Origin: Geopseudomonas sagittaria | Lineage (GTDB): Bacteria; Pseudomonadota; Gammaproteobacteria; Pseudomonadales; Pseudomonadaceae | Direction: 5' to 3' | Length of the DNA: 64,000 nucleotides | NCBI RefSeq assembly: GCF_900115715.1 | Contig: NZ_FOXM01000005.1 | Location: 62,001 to 126,000, forward strand | Part shown: piece by piece, positions 38,607-45,452 of the stretch | Layout: each line of letters starts with the position of its first letter | How positions within the stretch are numbered: the stretch's first letter is position 1 | Made by a program: the position numbers and the translations under genes | Notes under the pieces: generated by a model | What the model was told of the DNA's origin: nothing | What the model saw: the letters and a program-made list of their open reading frames with translations, nothing else | The model's database searches: none

Positions 38607-38658
38607 TCCGCGCTTGCTCTGCTGCTAACCTTTGCCGTTTCCATCAAGGGAGATTCAC

Positions 38659-39351
38659 ATGCTCAATGTTCTGGTTGCTGGCGCCTCGCGCGGTATCGGT
38701 CTGGGTCTGGTGCGCGCCTGGCTCGAGCGCGGCGCACGGGTGTTCGCCGTGGCCCGCAATCCGGCCGCCTCCGCCGGCCTGGCGGCACTGCGCGCCGAGC
38801 ATGGCGAGCGCCTGCAGGTGATCGCCTGCGACCTCAATGCCGAGGCGGCCGGCACCGAGATTCTCGCTGCGCTGGGCGGGCAGCGTCTCGATCGCCTGCT
38901 GCTCAACGCCGGCGTCTACGGCCCGGCGGCGCAGGACGTAGCCACGGCCGGCGAGGCCGAGATCGGCCACCTGTTCCTCAGCAACGCCATCGCCCCGCTG
39001 CGCCTGGCCCGCGCCCTGCACCCGCAGCTCAACGCCGGCGCGGTGCTCGGCTGCACCAGCTCGGTGATGGCCAGCCTGCAGCTCAGTCCGGGCGCCGACA
39101 TGCCGCTGTACGCGGCGAGCAAGGCGGCGCTCAACAGCCTGCTGCTGAGCTGGGCGGCGCAGCTCGGCGAGTCGCGCGACTTCAGCCTGCTGGCCCTGCA
39201 CCCGGGCTGGGTGCAGACCGACATGGGCGGCGCGCAGGCGCCGCTGACGGTGGAGCAGAGCGTGGCGGGGCTGGTCGCGGTGGTCGAGGCGGCCGCCGGC
39301 ACGCGCGAGTGCCGCTTCGTTGACTACCAGGGCGCGACCCTGCCCTGGTAG
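38659..39351 (+). CDS. Short-chain dehydrogenase/reductase
   Basis: 230 residues. Rossmann motif V-A-G-A-S-R-G-I-G-L-G (6-16), N-A-G-V at about 88-91, catalytic S-S in C-T-S-S-V-M, then Y-A-A-S-K (about 153-157). Substrate not predictable; the closest style is the CsgA-like/C-factor group of small SDRs. The ATG at 38659 has aaggga about 9 bases upstream. It is flanked by a terminator upstream and a convergent gene downstream, so it is monocistronic. Confidence 0.88.
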   Translation: MLNVLVAGASRGIGLGLVRAWLERGARVFAVARNPAASAGLAALRAEHGERLQVIACDLNAEAAGTEILAALGGQRLDRLLLNAGVYGPAAQDVATAGEAEIGHLFLSNAIAPLRLARALHPQLNAGAVLGCTSSVMASLQLSPGADMPLYAASKAALNSLLLSWAAQLGESRDFSLLALHPGWVQTDMGGAQAPLTVEQSVAGLVAVVEAAAGTRECRFVDYQGATLPW

Positions 39352-39366
39352 CGAGATCCCGGCGCT

Positions 39367-40443
39367 TCAGCGCGTGGCGCTGGCCGGGTATTGGCGCAGC
39401 AGCTCCCAGCGGCGGTCCAGTTCGGCCTTGAGTTTCGGTGAGAGACTCTCGGCGATGTACAGCTGGCGGCGGATGCTCGGGTCCGGCAGCAGCTGCGGCT
39501 GTTGCCGCCCCAGCGCCTGCAACTCCGGGGTGGCGGGCTTGAGGCTGCTGTAGAACCAGCTGGCCTGCGAGTTGCGCACGGCGTTGTCCGGGCGCAGCAG
39601 GTAGTCGATGAAGCGGTAGGCCAGTTCGGGATGTTCGGCGTTGCTGGGAATCGCCAGGCTTTCGATGGTCAGCGGTGCGCCCTCGCTCGGGATGACGAAC
39701 TCCAATGCCTGGCTGCTCTGCGCCGCCGCGCTCAGGGCCAAGCCGGTCCAGGCGCTGGTCACGCACAGCTCGCCGGCTTGCAGTGCCTCTATGTGGCGGG
39801 TGTTGTCGAGCACTTTGGCCTCGCGGCGCAATGCCAGCAGCTGCTCGCCGGCACGGCCGACCTGGCGCTGGCCGCTGCGCGCCAGGCTGCGCCCCCGGTA
39901 GGTGAACAGCACCGAGAAGGTTTCCTCCGGGGCGTCCTGCAGGCCGATGCCACAGCCGGCCAGGCGCGCGCTCTGCTGCGGGTCGAACAACAGGCTCCAG
40001 CTGGTCGGCAGCGGCCCGCCCAGCGCCGCCTCGGCCTTGGGCCGGTTCACCGCGATGCCGAGCATGCCCCACAGGTAGGGCACCGCGTAGCGGTTGGCCG
40101 ACTCGAGGCCGGCGAGGGTGGCCTGCAGCTGCGGATCGACCGTGCCGAGCTGGCTGAGCCGCGCGGGCTCCAGCACGGTCAGACGCTGTTCGCGGATCAG
40201 CGCCGGCAGCTGGAAGTGCGACGGCACCACCACGTCGTAGCGCTCGCCGCGGCGCAGGGCGGCGTCCAGCTCGTCGGCGCTGGCGTGCACCTGGTAGTCG
40301 ATGCGCACGCCGGTCTCGCGCTGGAAGCCCTCGAGCACTTCGGGGGCGATGTAGTCGGGCCAGTTGGAGACGCGCAGCACCTCCTCGGCCTGGGCGGCGC
40401 AGGTGGTCAGGGCGAACGACAGCAGCAAGGGCAGATGCTTCAT
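39367..40443 (-). CDS. Periplasmic polyamine-type ABC substrate-binding protein
   Basis: 358 residues of the PotD/PotF/SpuD family. Signal peptide about 1-20 (ending A-Q-A-E). V-L-R-V-S-N-W-P-D-Y-I-A-P-E-V-L is the family start, and P-Y-L-W-G-M-L-G-I-A-V-N lies in the hinge. No permease or ATPase gene is adjacent, so it is an orphan receptor or works with a transporter elsewhere. ATG at 40443 is used; a GTG nine bases upstream is in frame. It is divergent from the FeaB-like aldehyde dehydrogenase, fitting a role in amine uptake. Confidence 0.85.
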   Translation of the reverse strand: MKHLPLLLSFALTTCAAQAEEVLRVSNWPDYIAPEVLEGFQRETGVRIDYQVHASADELDAALRRGERYDVVVPSHFQLPALIREQRLTVLEPARLSQLGTVDPQLQATLAGLESANRYAVPYLWGMLGIAVNRPKAEAALGGPLPTSWSLLFDPQQSARLAGCGIGLQDAPEETFSVLFTYRGRSLARSGQRQVGRAGEQLLALRREAKVLDNTRHIEALQAGELCVTSAWTGLALSAAAQSSQALEFVIPSEGAPLTIESLAIPSNAEHPELAYRFIDYLLRPDNAVRNSQASWFYSSLKPATPELQALGRQQPQLLPDPSIRRQLYIAESLSPKLKAELDRRWELLRQYPASATR

Positions 40444-40769
40444 GGATCCCACCGCAAGGGCAGACAGGTAGGTGGGCGGCCATTAGTGGCGCAAGCCTCG
40501 CCGCGGGTCTTGCACGGGGATGCCGGATGCTTGCCTGTGCGTGCCGTATTGCGCCGCCGGCGCGGCACTCGGCATGCACGGTCAACAGGTTGGCAGGCAC
40601 GGGCAAGGCAGGTTGCGGCCTGCCGACTATCATCGATGCATGCTTTGTGGTCGTGGCGCCGGTTGCCCCGGCGACCATTACCTTGCGGCGTCCTGCCAGG
40701 ACACCGGCGCGCCATGGCGCCCGGGCAGAGCAGGGCGCGGATTCCCCCGATCAGCCCGGAGTTACTGCC
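40444..40769. promoter_or_regulatory. Divergent promoter region, binding protein / aldehyde dehydrogenase
   Basis: A 326-bp gap between two divergent genes, so both promoters must be here. A stem ggcagg (40607-40612) with cctgcc (40619-40624) and several ggca/tgcc half-sites around 40570-40625 could be operator elements. I could not fix -35/-10 pairs. Confidence 0.45.
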
Positions 40770-42269
40770 ATGTCCACCGCCCCCCTCGAACCGCTCGCCC
40801 AGGTGACGGCCTTCCTCAATCGCCGGCACACCTCCTTCATCGACGGCCGCCCGATCGCCGAGCATGCCGGGGAGATCATCGATGTGTTCAACCCGGCCAG
40901 CGGCGCGCCGCTGGCGCAGCTGGTGATGGGCGGCGCGGAACAGGTCGAGCAGGCGGTGGTTTCGGCCCAGCGCGCCTTCCGTGGCGGCGTGTGGAGCGGC
41001 CTGCGTCCGGCCGACCGCGAGCGCATCCTGCTGCGCTTCGCCGAGGTGGTGGAGGCCCACGGCGAGGAACTGGCCCAGCTGGAAACCCTCAACCAGGGCA
41101 AGTCGATCCACATCGCCCGCGCCATCGAGGTCGGCGCCTCGGTCGAGTACATGCGCTACATGGCCGGCTGGGCCACCAAGCTCGAGGGGCAGACCCTCGA
41201 CGTGTCGATCCCGATCCCGCCCGGCACCCGCTACAACGCCTACACCCGCCGCGAGCCGGTGGGCGTGGTGGCCGGCATCGTGCCGTGGAACTTCCCGCTG
41301 ATGATCGCCATCTGGAAGATCATCCCGGCGCTGGCCGCCGGCTGCACCATCGTCATCAAGCCGGCCGACGAGACGCCGCTGACCGCCCTGCGCCTGGCCG
41401 AGCTGGCCATCGAGGCGGGCATTCCGCCGGGCGTGCTCAACGTGCTGGTCGGCCGCGGCGCCAGTGCCGGCGCGGCGTTGGTGGCCGATCCGCGGGTCGC
41501 CAAGGTGACCTTCACCGGCTCCACCCCGGTGGGCAAGCTGATCGGCACCGCGGCGCTGCAGAACATGACGCGCTTCTCCCTCGAACTGGGCGGCAAGAAC
41601 CCGATGCTGGTGCTGCCGGATGCCGACCTGGGCAAGGCGGTGGGCGGCGCGCTGATGGGCGGCCTGCTCAACCAGGGGCAGGTGTGCGCCGCGGCCTCGC
41701 GCATCTACGTGCAGCGCTCGCGCTACAGCGAATTCGTCGAGGCGCTGGCTGCCGGCGTCAAGGGCATGAGCATCGGTGCCGGCATGGACCCCAATGCGCA
41801 GATCAACCCGCTGGTGTCGCGTCGCCAGCAGAGCAGCGTGCTCGGCCATCTCGACAAGGCCCGCGCCCAGGGCGCGCAGGTGGTCACCGGCGGCGCGGCG
41901 CCGGAACTGCCGGGCTTCTTCGTGCAGCCGACGGTGCTGGCCGGGGTCGAGCAGAGCATGGCCGCGGCGCGCGAGGAGATCTTCGGCCCGGTGCTGTCGG
42001 TGCTGGCCTACGACAGCGTCGACGAGGCGCTGGCGCTGGTCAACGACAGCCAGTACGGCCTGGCCGCCAGCCTGTGGACCAACGACCTGACTCAGGCGAT
42101 GAACCTGATTCCGCAGATCGAGGCCGGCACCGTGTGGGTCAACACCCATGTGCCGCTGGACCCCAACCTGCCGTTCGGCGGTCACAAGCAGTCGGGCGTC
42201 GGCCGCGAGTTCGGCCGCGGCGCGGTGGAGGCGTTCACCGAGCTGAAGTCGGTGTGCATCGCCTATTGA
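40770..42269 (+). CDS. Aldehyde dehydrogenase, FeaB/phenylacetaldehyde-dehydrogenase-like
   Basis: 499 residues, the length of FeaB. NAD-dependent oxidation of an aldehyde to the acid. I-V-P-W-N-F-P-L (about 166-173) and F-T-G-S-T-P-V-G hold NAD; the general base is in L-E-L-G-G-K, and the catalytic Cys is in N-Q-G-Q-V-C-A-A-A-S. E-I-F-G-P-V-L near residue 405 is also typical. ATG at 40770 with cggag upstream. A FeaR-like regulator at 26.5-27.4 kb and an amine oxidoreductase support an amine-derived aldehyde as substrate, but gamma-glutamyl-aminobutyraldehyde is an alternative. Confidence 0.88.
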   Translation: MSTAPLEPLAQVTAFLNRRHTSFIDGRPIAEHAGEIIDVFNPASGAPLAQLVMGGAEQVEQAVVSAQRAFRGGVWSGLRPADRERILLRFAEVVEAHGEELAQLETLNQGKSIHIARAIEVGASVEYMRYMAGWATKLEGQTLDVSIPIPPGTRYNAYTRREPVGVVAGIVPWNFPLMIAIWKIIPALAAGCTIVIKPADETPLTALRLAELAIEAGIPPGVLNVLVGRGASAGAALVADPRVAKVTFTGSTPVGKLIGTAALQNMTRFSLELGGKNPMLVLPDADLGKAVGGALMGGLLNQGQVCAAASRIYVQRSRYSEFVEALAAGVKGMSIGAGMDPNAQINPLVSRRQQSSVLGHLDKARAQGAQVVTGGAAPELPGFFVQPTVLAGVEQSMAAAREEIFGPVLSVLAYDSVDEALALVNDSQYGLAASLWTNDLTQAMNLIPQIEAGTVWVNTHVPLDPNLPFGGHKQSGVGREFGRGAVEAFTELKSVCIAY

Positions 42270-42506
42270 GGCGAACTGGCGCGTGGGGTTCTGGCCCCGC
42301 GCAAGGAACTGGGAGCGGTAGACGGGGTACGGTGACGCCATGTTTTCGAGCCTGGCAGCCCGTGGCGGCACGGTGCTCCTGTCACCATGGAGGGTGGGTC
42401 GTTTGAGGTTCTCGTGACTTGAGCGAGAGTTGCCCGCAACACCCCGGCAGCGGTGTTGCGGGCTTTTTTATGCCTGCGTCCCGACGCGGCGCAGAGAGGA
42501 GCACGC
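42270..42506. other. Intergenic region with two hairpins, possible small transcript
   Basis: After the dehydrogenase stop comes a stem gcgcgtgggg with ccccgcgc (about 42281-42304), without a T-run. A further 128 bp precede a second, strong terminator (42432-42469). The stretch between could be trailer RNA or a separate small RNA: ggtgac near 42332 and gtcacc near 42379 could pair. No protein is recognisable. Confidence 0.4.
42432..42469 (+). terminator. Intrinsic terminator
   Basis: gcccgcaacacc (42432-42443) pairs perfectly with ggtgttgcgggc (42452-42463) over an 8-base loop, then six T. It ends the transcript from the aldehyde dehydrogenase or from a small RNA, and lies just before the next gene. 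Confidence 0.93.
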
Positions 42507-43049
42507 GTGAAAAAGATCCCCACCTTGTTCGGAGTACTGAGCCTGGTCCTAGCCAGCCTGAGCAGCCAGGCACAGCCGGAGGGCGACGACGCCTATCGCG
42601 AAGCGTTGCGCAAGGAACTCGACAACCGCGCCCTGGCAGGCCAGGTGGTCAGCGCCTTGGCCGAGCATCACCAAGGCACGCCGCAGGGGCGCTTCTGGGC
42701 GGCCTACGTGGCCCTCGAGCAGCACAACGCGCCGCGTTACCAGCCGGTGGCCGCCCGCCATGGCTTGGTCGGCGGCGGCTGGTGGATCGCCTTCAAGGCG
42801 CGCGGCTCGATCCTCTTCGCCAGGCTGTTCCCCGCACGTTTCCTCACCATGCTGGCCGCTGGCACGCAGAAGTACCTGGCCGGGCTGCGCGCGGTCGCGC
42901 CGCCCGCGGATGCCGGGGACGCCGCCTTCCTGCGCTACATGATCGAGCAGGAACGTGTGCAGGCCGGCGCGCTGGCGCACGCGGCCGCGCAGCGCTTCGA
43001 CGTGGCGGCCGGCGAGCTGGAAGGCTTCGTGGGAGGGGCGCAGCAATGA
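42507..43049 (+). CDS. Exported protein of unknown function
   Basis: 180 residues. Signal peptide M-K-K-I-P-T-L-F-G-V-L-S-L-V-L-A-S-L-S-S-Q-A (about 1-22). The rest is alpha-helical and alanine-rich, with W-W-I-A-F-K-A-R-G near the middle; no cysteine or known motif. Start is a GTG at 42507 with gagagga 7-13 bases upstream, which fixes it; the upstream frame overlaps the terminator. It converges on tyrS. I cannot suggest a function. Confidence 0.75.
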   Translation: MKKIPTLFGVLSLVLASLSSQAQPEGDDAYREALRKELDNRALAGQVVSALAEHHQGTPQGRFWAAYVALEQHNAPRYQPVAARHGLVGGGWWIAFKARGSILFARLFPARFLTMLAAGTQKYLAGLRAVAPPADAGDAAFLRYMIEQERVQAGALAHAAAQRFDVAAGELEGFVGGAQQ

Positions 43050-43105
43050 CCGTCGCTGTCTGACGCTGCGCCAAGCGCCCCCTGCGCGGGGCAGGGGCGC
43101 CCGAG

Positions 43106-44344
43106 CTACTCGCCCACAGCGATGCGCACGTGCTGCTTGCGCCCGGCCGACAGCCGCCACTCGTTGCCCTCGCCGGCCAGAGGCTGGTCGGCGTCATTCA
43201 CCGTCACGCCGTCCAGGCGCAGGCCGCCGCCGCTGGCCAGGCGGCGCGCGGCGCTGCGCGAGGTGGCCAGACCGGCTTCCACCGCCAGTTCGGCGAGGCT
43301 GAGCCCGGCGGCCAGGCGCGCGCGGCTGATCGGCAGGGTCGGCAGGCCCTCGGCGGCGCTGGCGCCGTCGAACACTCCGCGCGCGGCGTTCGCCGCTGCC
43401 TGCGCCGCCGCGTCGCCATGCGCCAGGCGGGTGGCCTCGTTGGCCAGCACGACCTTCGCCTCGTTGAGTTCGGCGCCCTGCAGGGCGCCGAGGCGGCGCA
43501 CCTCGTCCATCGGCAGTTCGCTGAACAGGGCGAGGAAGCGGCCGACGTCGCGGTCGTCGCAGTTGCGCCAGAACTGCCAGAAGTCGAACGGCGCCAGGCG
43601 CTCGGCGTTCAGCCACACCGCGCCCTGCGCCGACTTGCCCATCTTGCGGCCGTCGCTGGTGGCCAGCAGGGGCATGGTCAGGCCGTACAGCTGGGCGCCG
43701 CCTTGGCGGCGCGACAGTTCCACGCCGTTGATGATGTTGGCCCACTGGTCGGCGCCGCCGACCTGCAGGGTGCAGCCGTGGCGGCGCGCCAGCTCGGTGA
43801 AGTCGTAGGCCTGCAGCAGGGTGTAGCCGAACTCGAGGAACGACAGCGAATGCTCCAGGCGGCTGCGGATGGCGTCGTAGGTGAGCAGGCGGTTGACGCT
43901 GAAATGACGGCCGACCAGGTTGAGAAAGTCGAGGTAGCCGAGGCCATCCAGCCAGTCGGCGTTGTTCACCACGGCGGCGTCCTGCGCGCCGTCGCCCAGC
44001 TGCAGGTAGCGGCGGAAGGCGCTCTCGATGCCGGCGATGTTGGCGGTGATGGTCGCCTCGTCGAGCAGCGGCCGGCTGCTGTCGCGAAAGCTCGGGTCGC
44101 CGATACGCGTGGTGGCGCCGCCGATCAAGAGCAGCGGCCGGTGCCCGGCCTGCTGCAGCCAGCGCATCAGCATCAGGCCCTGCAGGTGGCCGACGTGCAG
44201 GCTGTCGGCGGTGGCGTCGAAGCCGAGGTAGGCGGTCAGCGGGCCGGCGGCCAGGGCGGCGCGCAGGCCGTCGGCGTCGGTGCTCTGGTGGACGAAGCCG
44301 CGATCTTCGAGCAGGGCCAGCAGGTCGGCATCGCGATGGGGCAT
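43106..44344 (-). CDS. tyrS: Tyrosyl-tRNA synthetase
   Basis: 412 residues. Class I synthetase that charges tRNA-Tyr. The HIGH motif is H50-V-G-H53 and the KMSKS motif is K234-M-G-K-S238. Tyrosine-pocket residues are in L-L-Q-A-Y-D-F and G-G-A-D-Q-W. An S4-like RNA-binding domain ends the protein (about 350-412). Start ATG at 44344, aaggag at spacing 6. Upstream lies a leader peptide with Tyr codons and a hairpin that covers the ribosome-binding site, so expression probably responds to tyrosyl-tRNA. Pseudomonas often has two TyrRS genes, and which one this is cannot be told here. Confidence 0.95.
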   Translation of the reverse strand: MPHRDADLLALLEDRGFVHQSTDADGLRAALAAGPLTAYLGFDATADSLHVGHLQGLMLMRWLQQAGHRPLLLIGGATTRIGDPSFRDSSRPLLDEATITANIAGIESAFRRYLQLGDGAQDAAVVNNADWLDGLGYLDFLNLVGRHFSVNRLLTYDAIRSRLEHSLSFLEFGYTLLQAYDFTELARRHGCTLQVGGADQWANIINGVELSRRQGGAQLYGLTMPLLATSDGRKMGKSAQGAVWLNAERLAPFDFWQFWRNCDDRDVGRFLALFSELPMDEVRRLGALQGAELNEAKVVLANEATRLAHGDAAAQAAANAARGVFDGASAAEGLPTLPISRARLAAGLSLAELAVEAGLATSRSAARRLASGGGLRLDGVTVNDADQPLAGEGNEWRLSAGRKQHVRIAVGE

Positions 44345-44346
44345 TG

Positions 44347-44385
44347 CAGTCTCCTTGGGGGATGGCGAAACGCCTGGGGAGACTG
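44347..44385 (-). promoter_or_regulatory. Hairpin sequestering the tyrS ribosome-binding site
   Basis: In the minus-strand RNA the segment at 44385-44378 (cagtctcc) is exactly complementary to 44354-44347 (ggagactg). The second arm contains the ggag that serves tyrS. The enclosed loop includes a nested ggcg-ttt-cgcc. In this fold tyrS translation would be off. Confidence 0.7.
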
Positions 44386-44393
44386 AGCTGACG

Positions 44394-44420
44394 ACCCGGT
44401 CCGCCTCAGGCGGATCGGGT
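44394..44420 (-). promoter_or_regulatory. Stable hairpin in the tyrS leader
   Basis: acccggtccgcc (44394-44405) pairs with ggcggatcgggt (44409-44420), 11 of 12 positions, over a 3-base loop. No U-run follows on the minus strand, so it does not look like a classical intrinsic terminator; it may be a pause or spacer hairpin between the leader peptide and tyrS. Confidence 0.6.
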
Positions 44421-44430
44421 GGCGCACACG

Positions 44431-44461
44431 CGCCTACCGCCTCGGTGAGGTGCGGTAGGCG
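44431..44461 (-). promoter_or_regulatory. Hairpin overlapping the leader-peptide Tyr codons
   Basis: cgcctaccgc (44431-44440) pairs with gcggtaggcg (44452-44461), ten bp. In RNA the 5' arm includes codons 13-15 of the leader peptide and ends at the second Tyr codon. A ribosome stalled on the Tyr codons would prevent this fold and free the 3' arm, which can also pair with the next segment (ggcgc/gcgcc). Confidence 0.65.
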
Positions 44462-44496
44462 TAATAGCGGGTGCGGGAAATCATTAACAGGTTCAT
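44434..44496 (-). CDS. Tyrosine-rich leader peptide upstream of tyrS
   Basis: A 20-codon frame, [20 protein letters not shown], followed by TAG, starts 152 bases before tyrS on the same strand. Codons 11, 12 and 14 are Tyr (UAU, UAC, UAC). A Tyr cluster in a short frame that overlaps a hairpin, just upstream of the tyrosyl-tRNA synthetase gene, is the layout of an amino-acid-sensing attenuator. gagtgg 5 bases before the ATG is a weak ribosome-binding site. A possible -10 (tagagt) lies only 7 bases before the ATG, so the mRNA may be nearly leaderless. Too short for most gene finders. Confidence 0.72.
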   Translation of the reverse strand: MNLLMISRTRYYAYRTSPRR

Positions 44497-44553
44497 GGTG
44501 GCCACTCTAGCACGCTGAGCGAGGGGGAGGGCAAGCCTGCTCCCGTCGGGTGG

Positions 44554-44573
44554 ACGCGCCCCGAGCGGCGCGT
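44554..44573 (-). terminator. Stem-loop after hpaC
   Basis: acgcgcc (44554-44560) pairs with ggcgcgt (44567-44573). It lies 4 bp after the hpaC stop. There is no T-run, so it is a weak candidate. The tyrS leader starts about 60 bp further on. Confidence 0.4.
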
Positions 44574-44576
44574 GCC

Positions 44577-45083
44577 TCAGGCGGCGCGCTCGACGCGGCG
44601 GAATGCGCGGCTGAAGTACACCAGGCTGTCGCCCTCGTCACGCACGTGGATGTCGTCCAGCTCCACCAGCAGTACCGAGTGGGTGCCGATTTCCTGGGTC
44701 TCGACGATCCGCCCCTGCAGGTTGGCCAGCGCGCCCTCGAGTACCGGCAGGCCTTCGCTGCCGGTGGTCCAGGGGTCGAGGGCGAAGCGCTCGTCCATGG
44801 CCACGCCGGTCATCCCGGCGAAGTGCTTGGCGGCTTCTTCCTGGGCGCCGGACAGCACGTTGACGCACAGGCGGCCGTTGCTCTTGAACACCGCATTCAT
44901 CGCGCTGTTGCGGTTGACGCAGACCATCACGGTCGGCGGGGTATCGGTCACCGAGCACACGGCGGTGGCGGTGATGCCGCAACGACCGGCGTCGCCGTCG
45001 CTGGTGATGATGTTCACCGCCGCGCTCATGTGCGCCATGGCGTTACGGAAGGCGAGCTGCTTGGGATCGAGCTGCTGGGACAT
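44577..45083 (-). CDS. hpaC: Flavin reductase, HpaC type
   Basis: 168 residues of the flavin-reductase-like FMN-binding split-barrel family. It supplies FADH2 to the oxygenase HpaB using NADH. The core reads A-V-N-I-I-T-S-D-G-D-A-G-R-C-G-I-T-A-T-A-V-C-S-V-T, with N-V-L-S-G and H-F-A-G further on. The ATG at 45083 has aggag 9-13 bases upstream. It is in the same orientation as hpaB but 369 bp downstream of it, with a hairpin in between, so it is probably transcribed partly from its own promoter. Confidence 0.9.
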   Translation of the reverse strand: MSQQLDPKQLAFRNAMAHMSAAVNIITSDGDAGRCGITATAVCSVTDTPPTVMVCVNRNSAMNAVFKSNGRLCVNVLSGAQEEAAKHFAGMTGVAMDERFALDPWTTGSEGLPVLEGALANLQGRIVETQEIGTHSVLLVELDDIHVRDEGDSLVYFSRAFRRVERAA

Positions 45084-45452
45084 GTTTGGAACTCCTGGCG
45101 CAAGGTGTGAGGCCGGGGACGGATCCCGCGGCCGGCGGCATCGCTGGCGGATGCTGTCGAATGCGTGGCTGCCGCAGTGTACGGCAGATGACGATGGCTG
45201 AATCATGAACATCGAAATCAAGTTGCAGAATACCTTTTCCGCACTTTGCCTTGTACTTTTCATCGGGGCCGCTCGCCTGGGATCCCGGGCATGCCGGGTC
45301 GGGACTGGCGGTCTGCGGCTGCCCGCCGTTCGCCCGGCGCATCAAGGTGGTACTTCCCGCAAGGCGCCTGCGCGTCTCTCGAGCAGCCATTGCCGTTCGC
45401 CAGACGGCAAGAAGCCGGACCAGGTCCGGCTTCTTGGGTGGCGACAGGGCGA
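45084..45452. other. Gap between hpaB and hpaC
   Basis: 369 bp without a convincing gene. It holds a hairpin after hpaB (45409-45435), the 16-mer tcccgggcatgccggg (45283-45298) shared with the oxidoreductase promoter region at 29352, and an AT-rich stretch (about 45195-45260) close to hpaC that may be its promoter. Confidence 0.5.
45409..45435 (-). terminator. Stem-loop after hpaB
   Basis: aagaagccggac (45409-45420) and gtccggcttctt (45424-45435) are perfectly complementary with a 3-base loop. On the minus strand the stem itself ends in cttctt, but no long T-run follows. Confidence 0.65.

Noticed and set aside
44394-44420. Intrinsic terminator in the tyrS leader
   Set aside because: The hairpin is strong but no U-run follows on the tyrS strand, so it is listed as a leader hairpin rather than a terminator.
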